Part shown: positions 1 to 11,702 of the stretch, piece after piece
How the letters are laid out: the number at the start of each line of letters is the position of its first letter
Numbering within the stretch: position 1 is the first letter of the stretch
Origin: Nerophis ophidion
Taxonomy: Eukaryota > Chordata > Actinopteri > Syngnathiformes > Syngnathidae
NCBI RefSeq assembly: GCF_033978795.1
Contig: NC_084625.1
Coordinates: forward strand, 21,723,226-21,787,225
Length of the DNA: 64,000 bases
Direction: 5' to 3'
Position numbers and translations under genes: made by a program
The notes under the pieces: model-generated
What the model was told of the DNA's origin: nothing
Seen by the model: only the letters and a program-made list of their open reading frames with translations
The model's database searches: none

Positions 1-425
1 ATCTCTCCATGAGTCAACCAATTTAAATCTATGTCAGAAGCTCGCTGTGCTACTTTAACCAGCGCAAGGCACTGCATTAACTTTCAGCCTCATCTGAAGT
101 AAGAACTGCTTTATTTTTAACTTTTATGATTCGTGGCAATGCGCCTTCATATTTGAGGAAGTCTCTTAGAGTGTGTGCAAAGATTAGCCCTACTTCAACT
201 ACCGACCTTCATTAAGGATGGATGGCATTGGATGAGACAATGAAACGGTAAGTGATAACAGTAGGTTAGAAATGTGTGAGTGATAGGTTAGCTTTGTTAG
301 CTCAATTTGTTGTGTAGCTAATGTAAGGCAATAATGTCACCGGCCTGCGGTTCTACTACTTGTATTTGGATCAGTTCCTACTGTGTTTGGCGATGGACCA
401 GTAAATAATATGATTTGTTATTACG
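1..425. other. Intergenic or intronic, nothing recognised
   Basis: No exon, RNA gene or repeat family could be recognised here. If yae1 extends leftward (see 4607-4720), this stretch is part of its first intron. Confidence 0.4.
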
Positions 426-607
426 TTGGCAACACTAAATTGGCCCTAGTGTGTGAATGTGAGTGTGAATGCTGTTTGTGTTGACCCTGTGATGAGGTGG
501 CGACTTGTTCAGGGTGTACGCCGCCTTCTGCCGTAATGTAGCTGGGATAGGCTCCAGCACCCCCCACGACTCCGAGAGGGACAAGCAGTAGAAATTGGAT
601 GGATGGA
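426..607 (-). repeat. Interspersed (ATCC)n-tailed retroposon, partial
   Basis: Copy of the commonest dispersed repeat of the window, in reverse orientation: it runs from TTGGCAACACTAAATTGGCC to a GGATGGATGG tail. The family carries the blocks 'TTTTCTACCGCTTGTCCC', 'GGCGGAAGGCGG' and 'AAGTCGCCACCTCAT'. Other copies lie near 3.9, 6.0, 10.7-11.5, 14.6, 15.8, 17.3, 19.3, 33.4 and 53.0 kb. Truncation at a variable point and a 15-bp target duplication at 14.6 kb point to a LINE-type retroposon 3' end; the exact family is not assigned. Confidence 0.75.
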
Positions 608-1161
608 CATTCGCAATGCCGCTTGTAGTGCGGCTTACTTTACTGCAGCCGCCTTGAGCCGCCATTGTTTACACATGGCTACGTCCAGGATTTAGCATTT
701 GACAGATACAGACTCTGTAAAATTTTACCCTTGGTACATAGTTACAGACCTGTTTCGTGGCTGGCGTCTGCTTTCTTTCTCTTGTCTGCCCGCATATAGT
801 CTCCTTATCGACGCAGCGACAAAACACGGTGAGCCGCTGATCTCGCTATATCATCTGGGATTTTGTGTTGAGGTGAAAGTTCCTCAAAACAGACAGCTTG
901 TGCTGGACATCGGTGTCCAATGGGCACAATAAATGCAAGAAATCTAAAAAAAAAAAAAAATACAAAAACATTTCTACCGGGCGAAAAAAGGTTAAATTGC
1001 ATCTAACAACTGCGCCTCTAAAAACAAAATGTTTTAAAAGGGAACTAAAATATGGCTTACAAGTCCACAGGCCATTTTTCGTCGTGTTCCAACATCCGGG
1101 AAATAGGGACTAGGGCGCTCAGATCCTAAAACCATTTTAGGTCCTACTTTGAGGCAAGATC

Positions 1162-1241
1162 TAAACTGAGTCACATAGGAGCAAAAAAATACGTAGGTGT
1201 TTAAACTGAGTCACATAGGAGCAAAAAAATACGTAGGTGTT
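1162..1241. repeat. Perfect 40-bp tandem duplication
   Basis: Two adjacent identical 40-bp units, each beginning TAAACTGAGTCACATAGGAG. Identity between the units suggests a recent local duplication or a recently active two-unit array. It lies just upstream of the Myb/SANT relic. Confidence 0.85.
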
Positions 1242-1369
1242 TGGTGATTGGTTGAACTGACGAGCTACAACCCTTGCTGGATATGCGCTTATCCTAAACA
1301 CAACACACACCCGACATTTTTAAAAAGTCCTACAGAGTTGTTTACGAGATCGCAATCGCAAAAAGAAAA

Positions 1370-1750
1370 ATGGACACAGCCAGCGATAAATGGACTGACG
1401 AGGAGGTCAAAAGTTTCCTTGCTGCCTATTCCACAGAGGAGATTCAGCTGGGTTTTGAAGGCTCACAGAAAACATTAATATATTCGGTACATTAAGCGCT
1501 CAGTTAGAAATGTCAGGGATTTCCCACTCCGCAAAGCAAGGAGAAAATTAAGAAACTCAAACAGGATTACAAAAAACTCAAGAAACATAACAACCAACGT
1601 TGGTCGAACAGAAAAACAAGCAAATGGTTCGACACTTTGTACCTCATATTGGGCCACCGATTTGCCTTCTCGGGAAACTCTGCAACAAAGGACTGCTGGG
1701 CTTTTGAGAGTGATAAACGACGAGAGCGTTCCACCATTACAGGAGCTTGA
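1370..1750 (+). pseudogene. Decayed Myb/SANT-like DNA-binding domain (transposon-derived)
   Basis: A conceptual reading starting at the ATG at 1370 gives MDTASDKWTDEEVKSFLAAY, typical of the Myb/SANT-like domains (MSANTD type) associated with Harbinger/PIF elements. The frame hits a stop near 1493; the domain continues in another frame with KIKKLKQDYKKLKKHNNQ and KTSKWFDTLYLILGHRF before a stop at 1748-1750. At least one frameshift and one stop break it, and the middle of the domain is missing. I infer a dead copy of a transposon accessory gene rather than a host gene. No terminal inverted repeats were identified around it. Confidence 0.65.
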
Positions 1751-2632
1751 AGTTTAGTAAACAGTACAAAAGTTTTAACCTGGGTATAGATCTAATGTAA
1801 TACGTCACGGGTCGCAGGCAGGTATGCGACACACATGTTTCTTACCAAAGTCCCCAGCAACACTAGCCATGTGTGAACGTTAAAAGGAAAAGTCCCCATG
1901 GGGAAGGGTAGTTCCTATAACTAAATTTGAGTGTGGTAGGTCTTAGCACTGCGTCCTGAGAACTACTATATGCAGATATGGCTTAAGTCTGTAAAGCTAA
2001 ATCTATGCCGATTTTTATAAGAACCACATTATATGTTATGTCGACCAAAATGATGTTTTAAAATAGAAAAAAATTCCTAATATGACCCCTTTAGGAGTGA
2101 GTGTGTACAAACAGCCAAATTATAGGTATGTGTGTATTCCCCGCTGCAGTGGTTAACTCAGAGTGTTTGTTTGATCGCAACATCGAGAGTAGCGACCGGA
2201 CCGCTGTTTTCAGAGTTCAACTGCATCTGCCTTGTTTTCATCACCACTATACATAAATACTCATGACGTAGAATACATAGCGTAATATCCAGAATAAGTA
2301 TCTGCGAAACAAGGCCCCGAACAAAATTTGGCAAGTTTATACTTGCCAAATTTCCCCTGCAAAAAATCTATGGTGAGTAAAAACTTAATTTAAACCAACT
2401 TTTCCTAATTGTTGGTACCAGCTGTTGAGCATTTGGGATTTGTCCCCAAAATTTGAAATCAAAGCGTGGAGGCATTGCAAATATATTTATAAAACAATCT
2501 TGCCTTTCTAAAATCTGATGTCTTTTAATTTGTAACAATAGATCCTATTCTATTTGATCAATTTAATAAAAAGCAAAAACACTTACAGTGCTTTATTGAT
2601 GTTCATAAATCAATAGAATAATAAAATAATAA
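1751..2632. other. AT-rich non-coding stretch, nothing recognised
   Basis: Only short open frames of random appearance are present. No splice-compatible homology to a known protein and no clear repeat family could be recognised. Confidence 0.4.
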
Positions 2633-2772
2633 CCATGAATTGATTAAGGGGGACCCCGACTTAAACAAGTTGAAAAACTTATTTGAGTGGTAAAATTTAG
2701 TGTTCAATTGTACAGAATATGTACTGTATTGTGCAATCTACTAATACAAGTTTCAATCAATTAAACAAAAGT
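2633..2772 (+). repeat. Interspersed repeat with (ATCA/ATTA)n tail
   Basis: Contains 'GGACCCCGACTTAAACAAGT' and 'CAATTGTACAGAATATGTAC' followed by CAATCTACTAATACAAGTTT and a CAATCAATTA tail. The same sequence occurs at 50292-50470 (with a long (AATC)n tail), reversed at 51123-51260, and inside the hAT-like copy at 13235-13839. It looks like the 3' end of a LINE or SINE with a tetranucleotide tail. Confidence 0.6.
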
Positions 2773-2927
2773 AGATATGCTGATGATAGATAATAACTTT
2801 TATATTTTTCAGTATTGACAGCCACAGTTTTATATTCGACTGTTTTAGTATAGGGAATTGATTTACGAAAAATAGTTATTATAACAGGATGAAATCCCTT
2901 TTTTAAAGTTTATTTTATCCGTCCATC

Positions 2928-3889
2928 TAAGGCTGGGCGATATATCGATATATATGATATATCGCGGGTTGTCTCTGTGCGATATAGAAAATGACTATAA
3001 CGTAATATTCGGGTATACGTTCTCACGCAGTTGCTTTTAGCTGCGAGCATTACACGAGTACACATTCTCACACAGTTGCTTTTAGCTGCGGGCATTACAC
3101 TTCAGGCTCTTCTCATTCTTTTTTGTCTCTCCTCACAGACAAGCAGGCGCACATTCTTACATATGTCACGTCATAAGTCACATACGTATATGCCCTCGCC
3201 CAACGGAGAGGTAGCAGACTGGGCTACGTCAGCTGCTAACGTAGCCGTAAGAGTGGGAATACGAGAGAAAGATCTGGTAACAAATGAAGGAGGATTTAAA
3301 TCCCAATAAAAACAGCAGAGGATCCATCGTCTGGCGTGGTTCGGCTTCAAGTGGGAATACGTCGAACAGACAACCGTAATTTGTCAAGTGTGGGGCAAAA
3401 GCGTTACTATAAAAAGTAGCATTACTGCTGATATGTAGCATCATTTGAAAAGTCACTCGCTAGAGAATGAAGAGAATTTCAAAACGTTCGTCGTAACCTA
3501 CCACATAGTGAAGGACGAATACTATTTGATTTCCTATTATGCAGCTCATTTTTATTTGACACTTAAAATGTCTCTGACAATCTTGCACTTTATGTTTTGG
3601 AAATGACTTGAACGTTTGTGCCATTGCTTAATAACTTTAATAAATACAGTTTTGGTCAATTGACTTAGTTGTGATTTCCCTCTCTGCATGAAAGTTTAAA
3701 AGTAGCATATATGAATGCAGTATGAAGAAGAATGTTTTAATGTATACACATAGAATCATCATACTGCTGTGATTATATGCATCAAGTGTTCATTGAAGGC
3801 CAAAGCAAAATATCGTAATATATATCATATATCGCGATATGGCCTAAAAATATTGCGATATTAGAAATAGGCCATATCGCCCAGCCCTA
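2928..3889 (+). mobile_element. hAT-like non-autonomous element (GGGCTGGGCGATAT family)
   Basis: Bounded by TAAGGCTGGGCGATATATCG on the left and its inverted counterpart ATCGCCCAGCCCTA on the right. Near-identical 8-bp flanks (CGTCCATC and CATCCATC) fit a hAT-type target duplication. The interior has no transposase. The same family appears three times, nested in itself, at 53721-58412. It is inserted into the ATCC tail of the retroposon copy that follows. Confidence 0.7.
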
Positions 3890-4224
3890 CATCCATCCAT
3901 TTTCTACTCCATGTCCCACTCGGGGTCACGGGGGTGCTGGAGCCTATCTCAGCTGCTTCGGGCAGAAGGCGGTTACACCCTGGACAAGTCACCACCTCAT
4001 CGCAGGGACAACTCAGATAGACAGACAACATTCACACACTAGGGCCAATTTAGTGTTGCCAATCAACCTATCCTTAGGTTCATATCTTTGGAAGTGGGAG
4101 GAAGCCGGAGTACCCGTAGGGAACCCACGCAGTCACGGGGAGAACATGCAAACTCCACACAGAAAGAACCCAGGACCATCGTATTGTGAGGCAGACACAC
4201 TAACCCCTGTCCTACCGTGCTGCC
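3890..4224 (+). repeat. Interspersed (ATCC)n-tailed retroposon, nearly full copy
   Basis: Forward copy from CATCCATCCATTTTCTACTC to CTACCGTGCTGCC, including the block 'GGAAGTGGGAGGAAGCCGGA'. Short open frames on both strands here are translations of the repeat, not genes. Confidence 0.75.
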
Positions 4225-4606
4225 GGTTTCACTAATCAAGCTTTCCAATGATCCCAACCTTGTAAAAGTCGAGTAAATGATAAGAAAGAGATAACATTTG
4301 GAAAGTCTGATTTAATAAAAACGGTCACGCCTAAAATCTTGAGCCCCACTTATTTTGTATCACAGAGGTTGACCATAAATTGATGAATTTTCACAGGGTT
4401 TAAAATTCGTAACTTTCCCAAAATTTATCACAGTGAACGTACACTTATATCACTGGAAATGTATATACGAGACCTTCATAATTAACCAATTAACATTTTA
4501 CACGGATACATAAAAAGCACTCCAGCCACTGTTCCCAACTGCTGATACTACGTTAGCAATATTAGCACGAGCAGCTAGCAAAGCGGGCGGAAGTTCCCCT
4601 TCTTAC

Positions 4607-4720
4607 CCTGATTCTTCTCTTCATATTGGCTTCCCATTCTTTCCCTAAAAGTCGAAGTTCGTCCGCATTCTCCTCAAATATGTCGTCCTCACTTTTAGCC
4701 GCGGCTTTAACCCAGGACAT
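4607..4720 (-). CDS. yae1: yae1, first coding exon (Yae1 domain-containing protein)
   Basis: Reading leftward from the ATG at 4720, 38 codons encode MSWVKAAAKSEDDIFEENAD followed by ELRLLGKEWEANMKRRIR, ending exactly on a GTAAGA splice donor at 4606. This closely follows the start of vertebrate YAE1 (MSWVQAA, a DEEAD-like acidic run, then REWQSNMQRRVK). YAE1, with LTO1, is an adaptor that helps load iron-sulphur cluster cargo such as ABCE1 in the cytosol. The Yae1 domain proper (Gly-rich GxxxG repeats) is encoded by later exons; none was found between 1 and 4600 on this strand, so they should lie left of the window. An unspliced 114-nt exon with a good donor and no internal stop argues against a processed pseudogene, but an isolated exon fragment cannot be excluded. 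Confidence 0.7.
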
Positions 4721-5280
4721 AACTGTGCGTTTCGCATTGGAAACGTATTGTTGCTTCTTGTTGGAGATAGGCTTTTTCTTCTTCTTCCTTAATCGAGATC
4801 GTGCGCCACACCGCCATCTGGTGGTGCGGCCACTCCATTGCGGCCTGTTTTAACATGGAAAATCCTGCGGGAGGCGCTATAGCAATCGTTTTAAATGTCA
4901 ACGCAAATAACGGTAACAAATAAATCACAGCTTAACGGAGTGTTTTAGGTGACTAATACTCACATCAAAGCAAATATACATCTTGTAATAGCAGATTTGT
5001 TTCCCTCCGGGTGCATTTCACTTTCTAACTGGAAAGCAATCTAGTGCACTTCAGGCCTCCTCCCTTTTCATGCAAGTACATGTGCAATGGATTACTTCCA
5101 TATGCAGACATTTACGTCTCACCAATAGCTGCACTGTGTGTGCGTGCGTGCGTGCGTGCTTAATGCGGCAGAATGAAGAGGGTTCACATGAGGAGACGTG
5201 CACTGCAGAGACTAATCCACATGTGTGATGTATAGCATGAACACAAACGGGAGGGGCTGCCATTGTCCCTGGGTGACACT

Positions 5281-5309
5281 CTGCGTGTGTGTGTGTGTGT
5301 GTGTGTATG

Positions 5310-5347
<38 letters not shown>

Positions 5348-5445
5348 GGCGTGTGTGTGAGAGAGAGAGAGAGAAGAGAGAGAGGGCGTGTGTGTGCGTG
5401 TGTCTGTGTGTGTGTGAGAGAGAGAGAGAGAAAGAGAGAGAGAGC

Positions 5446-5510
<65 letters not shown>

Positions 5511-5574
5511 CGTGTGTGTGCGTATGTCTGTGTGTGAGAGAGAGAGAGAGAAAGAGAGAGAGCGTGTGTACGTG

Positions 5575-5620
<46 letters not shown>

Positions 5621-5642
5621 TGTGTGTGTGCGTGTGTGTGTG
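5281..5642. repeat. Compound (GT)n/(GA)n microsatellite
   Basis: About 360 bp made of alternating blocks of GTGTGT and GAGAGA with small interruptions. It creates long artefactual open frames on both strands (Arg/Glu on plus, Ser/Leu/Thr/His on minus). No gene. Confidence 0.95.
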
Positions 5643-5957
5643 CAATGAAGCTGGTTTGATGTTGGAGCATTCCGCTGACATAGATGTGCACGTGCAACTG
5701 TTCACACTGCTTCTAACGAGATAATTAGATCCCAAAAGAAATAGAAAAAAAAAGAAGAAAGAATCACATTGGATTGTGTGTGCATAATTATCACGCCCAC
5801 ACTCATTTGCCCACATTTGCAACCTCTCACACCGGGTTACCTGCAGGGGCAGATGGAAATGAGTGATGGGAAGGTTGCCTATTTCGCCGTAGCTTTTCAA
5901 TAACGTATTTAAAAACACAATTTGGGCTTCTTTTTTTTTTCAAAAGTATTTATATTG

Positions 5958-6320
5958 TCCATCCATCCATTTTCTACCGCTTATTCCCTTTTGGGGTCGC
6001 GGGGGGCGCTGGCGCCTATCTCAGCTACAATCGGGCGGAAGGCGGGGTACACCCTGGACAAGTCGCCACCTCATCGCAGGGCCAACACAGATAGACAGAC
6101 AACATTCACACTCACATTCACACACTAGGGCCCATTTAGTGCATCCCCAGGTGCATACGTTTGGAAGTGGGAGGAAGCCGGAGTACCCGGAGGGAACCCA
6201 CGCATTCACGGGGAGAACATGCAAACTCCACACAGAAAGATCCCGAGCCTGGATTTGAACCCAAGACTGCACAACCTCCGTATTGTGAGGCAGACGCACT
6301 AACCCCTCTGCCACCGTGAA
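5958..6320 (+). repeat. Interspersed (ATCC)n-tailed retroposon, nearly full copy
   Basis: Forward copy starting GTCCATCCATCCATTTTCTA and ending CTCTGCCACCGTGA. Contains all diagnostic blocks of the family described at 426-607. Confidence 0.8.
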
Positions 6321-6362
6321 GTCAGTTTTCTTAATACAAACATATTCAATTTGATCAGATTA

Positions 6363-7122
6363 CGCCTATACTGGCTCACCTGCACTGGCTTCCTGTGCAC
6401 TTAAGTAGTAAAACCTTAAAGTCACATCTTATGTATAAAATACTACACGGTCTAGCTCCATCCTATCTTGCTGATTGTATTGTACCATATGTCCCGGCAA
6501 GAAATCTGCGTTCAAAGAACTCCGGCTTATTAGTGATTCCCAGAGCCCCCAAAAAGTCTGCGGGCTATATAGAGCCTTTTCTATTCGGGCTCCAGTACTC
6601 TGGAATGCCCTCCCGGTAACAGATACAGACGATACCTCAGTAGAAGCATTTAAGTTCCATCTTAAAACTCATTTGTATACTCTAGCCTTTAAATAGACCC
6701 CCCTTTTAGACCAGTTGATCTGCCGTTTCTTTTCTTTTCTGATGGCCCCACTTTGCTCTGGACTCTCACTATTATGTTAGATCCACTATGGACTGGACAC
6801 TCACTATTATGTTACATCCACTATGGACTGGACACTCACTATTATGTTACATCCACTATGGACTGGACTTTCACAATATTATGCTAAATCTACTCAACGT
6901 CCATTGCAGTGGTTGCCCTAGAGGGGGTGGGGTGTGTGGGGGTGGGGGTGGTGGTTCCACCCACATCTGCGGTCCTCTCCAAGGTTTCTCATTGTCATCC
7001 CACTGGGTTGAATTTTTCCTTGCCCTGATGTGGGATCTGAACCGAGGATGTCGTTGTGGCTTGTGCGGCCCTTTGAGACACTTGTGATTTAGGGCTATAT
7101 AATTAAACCTTGATTGATTGAT
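6363..7122 (+). pseudogene. LINE ORF2 C-terminus and 3' UTR (L2/Rex1-like)
   Basis: The first part encodes the C-terminal tail of a non-LTR retrotransposon polyprotein: LHWLPVHLSSK, MYKILHGLAPSYLADCI, YVPARNLRSK, then in a shifted frame RAFSIRAPVLWNALPVTD, ending at 6696. The HWLPV, GLAPSYL and AP-LWN-LP motifs are typical of L2/CR1-related fish elements. One frameshift near 6560 and 5' truncation make it dead. The 3' UTR holds about three 37-bp units (CACTATGGACTGGACACTCA) and ends in GATTTAGGGCTATATAATTA plus (TTGA)n. Matching 3' ends are at 25180-25420, 56098-56205 and, reversed, 47388-47447. Confidence 0.8.
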
Positions 7123-7259
7123 ATACACATACAATAAAGTAAATTAAATGTGAAAATAAAAATAATGAATGAAGAATTTTTTTACACAGATTGTAACCTG
7201 TAAAAACAAAATATATACAAAGAGACTTACGTATATTAGTTGAATGTCCACTTTCATCA

Positions 7260-7680
7260 ATTACATCAATTATGCCAAGACAGGTAATTATTGACTACAG
7301 TTTCAGGTATTCTAAGATAGGTCTCCACACATCATGAAATTTATGTAAGTTAAAAGAAATCTCATATCTCAGTTTTTCAAAGTGGAGGATTCCCGCTAGC
7401 TCCCTCAACCGGGCTTCAAACTTAGGTGGTGATTCAGATTTCCACACTCTCAAAATGCATCTCTTTGCTGTGACCATACCATAGGCCACCGCTGTGCTTA
7501 CGTTTCAACCCATCTTGTCTAAATTGTTAGAAATGCCAAGTAAAGCAGTGTCAGGATCCAGATTTACTTTAAGTACATGAGAATACCAACTGAAAATCGA
7601 ACTCCAGAAATCTTTAATCTCAAGGCACAGCCAAAATTGGTGTGCATGTCAATTTGGGTTTTTATTTGATAAATAATGCA
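7260..7680 (-). pseudogene. Probable LINE-1-type ORF2 C-terminal remnant
   Basis: On the minus strand a short frame reads RELAGILHFEKLRYEISFNL followed by HKFHDVWRPILEYLKL. Fish L1/Tx1-like ORF2 C-termini have a similar 'EKLRY...HKFxxxWxPFL' pattern. No further coding is preserved and the boundaries are approximate. Confidence 0.45.
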
Positions 7681-7939
7681 AATGTCCAACTGCACAATTA
7701 TTTGATAAACATTTAGCATTATCCTCACTTGTCAAGATGCTAATAAACATTGGAGTTCAAACATGCTGTGGTACTTCATTTATGCTATTTAACATCACCT
7801 AAGAGCATGCTAGTGAACATTTAGCTTTAGCCTCACTTTGATCAAATTTAGCATTGAAATATACAAATTGTTTCTTTGCATGTTTGTAAGCAAAGCTATG
7901 TGTTTGCTAGCGTGCGCACAAGTTAGGAAAAGTGTTTAT

Positions 7940-8587
7940 TAGCATGTGAAGCTAATCGAATCAAATCAAGCTTTATTTATAATGCACTTTTCATACATAA
8001 AAGAAATGCAATGCAAAGTATTTTACAAAGTTAAAAACAATACCCCGGTGACCCATATCCCCCATTATCACATACGTACGCACGGATACAGATACCAAAC
8101 ACAAACACAAAGAACTATATGGACCAATTATTGCATGGCTGAGTACAGAGGAGACAGGTGAGTAAACACTATCACAAGGAGCCATCTGCACCAGGAGGTC
8201 ATCAGACCATGGCCACCAGGACGCTGACACAAAAGCGCCCCAACAAGCACGGCCGATAACCCCTGAGGCAGATGGCTCATCTGAGGAATGTTGGAAAATG
8301 AAAATAATAAAACTTGTAATATAGTAAGAACCATGTGTAGAGATAAAGAATAAAATACAAGTAAGACATATGAAAATTAATAGGAAAAAAAATGCAAAAT
8401 GCTTATGAATATGTGAACAAAAGATGACACTCTTCCCTTCACAACGCCCCAGATACTCTTCTTTAAGGACAACTAAAAGAATGGCTCAAATCAAATCAGA
8501 AGTGCGACCCCTGACTGGACTTGAACTAATTGAACATTACTTTTTTAATTCATTGTTATATCTTGTCTGGGTCTACTGAATGTAATG
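7940..8587. repeat. Probable dispersed repeat fragment, unassigned
   Basis: Starts with AATCAAATCAAGCTTTATTT, the usual signature of a fish retroposon tail, and continues as non-coding sequence with no strong open frame. I do not recognise the family; the right boundary is set only by the next element. Confidence 0.35.
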
Positions 8588-10065
8588 CAATGGTGTCAAA
8601 CTTGATTTCTTTGAAGGCCACATTGCAATTATGGCTGCCCTCAAAAGGCCCTTTGTAACAGTGACTGTACATGAATATAAATGCATCAGGATTCCCCTTA
8701 TGAGATTATTACATAATTGCCAATACATTTTAAATCTTTTTTCATGCACATAAAGAAATCTGTAGATTTTATAATTAAAAAAACTGGCAGCGCATTTGCC
8801 TAAATTTTACTGTAAAGTGTACAATGTTTAACTGCATATGACAGTAAATGGAAAAACGTTACCAAAGTTAGTTTTTTTTAACACAAAAGTTCTTGCGAAT
8901 GAGCTATGTTTTTTGTTGTTGTTTTTTACCGTAAAATCTATTAACATTTTTACAGTATACAATTTGATGGAATACTCCATGAGTCATGAATCACAAGTCA
9001 AGCAGATATTTAAATATTTGTCAACATTTTTTGTAATATATGATAATATAATATTTGTTGCATTATTACATAATGTTAAAGTTTGAAATAAATGCAATTA
9101 CATGCAGTACATGTAATTATTGTGCCATCAAATCATTAAATTTTTCATTCAGATTAATCATGATTAATCAGAGGTTATTTCTCGTTTGCATAATTGAAAT
9201 CGACTTAAGAAAAGACCCAAATATTTTGACCCAAATGCAATTACTGGGTGATAAATCTGCGTATATTCATCATTGATGCATTATTCGCATGAGTTAATTT
9301 GTTTTTTTTTTCAGCTTTCATTTTTTTCCTGTCAAAATAGAAAGAACTGCTACGGCGTGGGAGAGTGGCCATGCCAGCAACCTGAGGGTTCCTGGTTCAA
9401 TCCTCACCTTCTACCAACCTAGTCACGTCCCTTGTGTCCTTGAGCAAGACACTTCACCCTTGCTCCTGACGAAAACTTGTACAAAGCAGAAATGAAACGG
9501 CGTGCCTATGCACGGAAAGCTAATGCTACTAGTTAGCAAGCGTCGAGTCCAAAGTGTCCACAGAAGCGCGTGTCGAGCGCACAGAAGCTAAGACGTGACT
9601 TAGCAAGGTTAATACAAAGCTGAATAATAAACGTGACTGTTGCTTACCGCAAACCTTGAGCCAAGAACGAACTGAGGAAGAATGCAGGCTTAAATACTAA
9701 AGTAAACAATTGCCAACAGTTGTGCGTCAAAAAGCATAGCAGGTGGAACAAATGAGAAACCATGGAAACGAGATAAAACAGGAAGTGCAAAACTCGGAAC
9801 GTGAAGAGTCCAAAAATAATAATCGCTACACAAAAAGGGACTCAAAACATAGACTAAAGATGTGATCTGGGAACCGGATCACAACGGCTTCGAGTACTTT
9901 GAAGGTAGAAAAACGCTATACAAGTATGACCCATTTATTTACCATTTACGTTGAGTAAGAAAAGAAAGTACTGTATTGACAGTATTATTCCCAGGCTTTT
10001 GTGGGCCATGATAAATAATGTGGCGAGCCAGACCTGGCCCCCAAGCCCTGAGTTTGACACCAGTA
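8588..10065. mobile_element. hAT-like element with intact 8-bp target duplication
   Basis: Ends CAATGGTGTCAAACTT and AGTTTGACACCAGTA form imperfect terminal inverted repeats (TGGTGTCAAACT core). The flanks at 8580-8587 and 10066-10073 are both ATGTAATG, an 8-bp duplication as made by hAT transposases. The interior is AT-rich, with no transposase, and is interrupted by a tRNA-derived SINE at about 9349-9476 and 9885-9950. Confidence 0.75.
9349..9950 (+). repeat. tRNA-derived SINE, split by a 410-bp insertion
   Basis: Head CTACGGCGTGGGAGAGTGGC with a B-box-like GGTTCAATCC, followed by the family body TGTGTCCTTGAGCAAGACAC. The family's usual 3' part (ACTTTGAAGGTAGAAAAACG, CTATACAAGTATGACC) only reappears after about 9885. 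The intervening sequence (9477-9884) has no recognisable coding content and is probably a later insertion. Confidence 0.6.
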
Positions 10066-10662
10066 ATGTAATGTATTGTGCTTCCTTGACTGTTCTATTT
10101 GTATTTTATCTATTTATTTGATGTCACTTAGCATTATTTATATTTTTGTATTTATTAGACACTACACATGCAAATTAGCAGCTTTGCTTTGATACGGCAT
10201 GTTTACAGAGCTATGTAAACATCGATTTTCATTGATATGCACTGTCCTTATCTTAAAAATAAAACATTATTATGTTGTAAGCACGCTCACACCTGAGGCA
10301 GATATGCTAAATGTTTAGTAGCATGTTCACATCTTATTAAACATGTATCGTCACCTGCCAATAAACATTCCGCATTAGCCACACTGTCCACAGATGTTGA
10401 AAATGTGATCATCGTTTAAAAGTGTTACTACTTCTTCCCAGCGACCACTTATACACATATTCCAAATGCACTGATAAAGAATTAAGTCAACAATTTTCGT
10501 GACTAAAATTTTTTATATGTGAATGACAGCTAAAATATCAAACACAATACAAATGTCAAGATTTTCTTTGTTTATGTTAAATTCCCTAATATTTTAAGTG
10601 TTGCCTAGCAGTAATAGTAAGTAATTACTTTGCAATATTTGTTTTTGTTGATTATCTTTTTA

Positions 10663-11545
10663 GGGCATCACAGTGGCACAAGGGTTAGTGCATGTGCCTC
10701 ACAATACGAAGGTCCTGAATAGTCCTGTGTTCAATCCTGGGCTCGGGATCTTTCTGTGTGGAGTTTGCATGTTCTCCCCGTGACTGCGTGGGTTCCCTCC
10801 GGGTACTCCGGCTTCCTCCCACCTCCAAAGACATGCACCTGGGGATAGGTTGATTGGAAACACTAAATTAGTCCTAGTGTGTGAATGTGAGTGTGAATGT
10901 TTTCTGTCTATCTGTGTTGGCCCTGCGATGAGGTGGCGACTTGTCCAGGGTGTACCCCGCCTTCCGCCCGAATGCAGCTGAGATAGGCTCCAGCACCCCC
11001 CGCGACCCCAAAATGGGACAAGCGGTAGAAAATGGATGGATTGATTATCCTTTCATTATTCCTACCAAGACATGCACCTGGGGATAGGTTGATTGGCAAC
11101 ACTAAATTGGCCCTAGTGTGTGAATGTGAGTGTGAATGTTGTCTGTCTATCTGTGTTGGCCCTGCGATGAGGTGGCGACTTGTCCAGGGTGTACGCCGCC
11201 TTCCGCCCGATTGTAGCTGAGATAGGCGCCAGCGCCCCCCGCGACCCCGAAAGGGAATAAGCGGTAGAAAATGGATGGATGGATGGATATTCCTACCAGT
11301 CTTTGGAAGTGGGAGGAAGCCGCGGTACCCGGAGGGAACCCATGCAGTCCCGGAGAGAACATCCAAACTCCACACAAAGATCCTGAGCCCGGGATTGAAC
11401 CCAGGACTACTCAGGACTTTCATATTAGTGAGGCAGACGCCCTAACCCCTCCTGCACCGTGCCGAATGCAGCTGAGATAGGCTCCAGCGACCCCCCACAA
11501 CCCCAAAAGGAACAAGCGGTAGAAAATGGATGGATGGATGGATTC
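10663..11545. repeat. Cluster of inverted partial (ATCC)n-tailed retroposon copies
   Basis: A reverse copy (10663-11038), a second reverse copy lacking the 5' part (about 11060-11283), a forward middle fragment (about 11296-11460) and a reverse 3' fragment (11462-11545) lie side by side, each ending in GGATGGATGG where a tail is present. The arrangement suggests repeated insertion into, or rearrangement at, the simple-repeat tail. Confidence 0.75.
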
Positions 11546-11702
11546 CTACCAGTGCACTTTTATTTGTATTTGCTTCACGCCGGTTGCTGTGGTTCTGAAA
11601 AGAACCCTTTAACAATCTAATAAAAATTTGAAATATTTTTGTAAACTTTACAGCCATCAATACTAATGCATGTTCGAAATAAACTCAAACTCAGACTCAA
11701 AC

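Noticed and set aside
5184..5918. Long open frames (up to 244 codons) over the 5.3-5.6 kb region on both strands
   Set aside because: They translate GT/GA microsatellite (Ser-Leu, Thr-His, Arg-Glu runs) with no conserved domain or splice structure.
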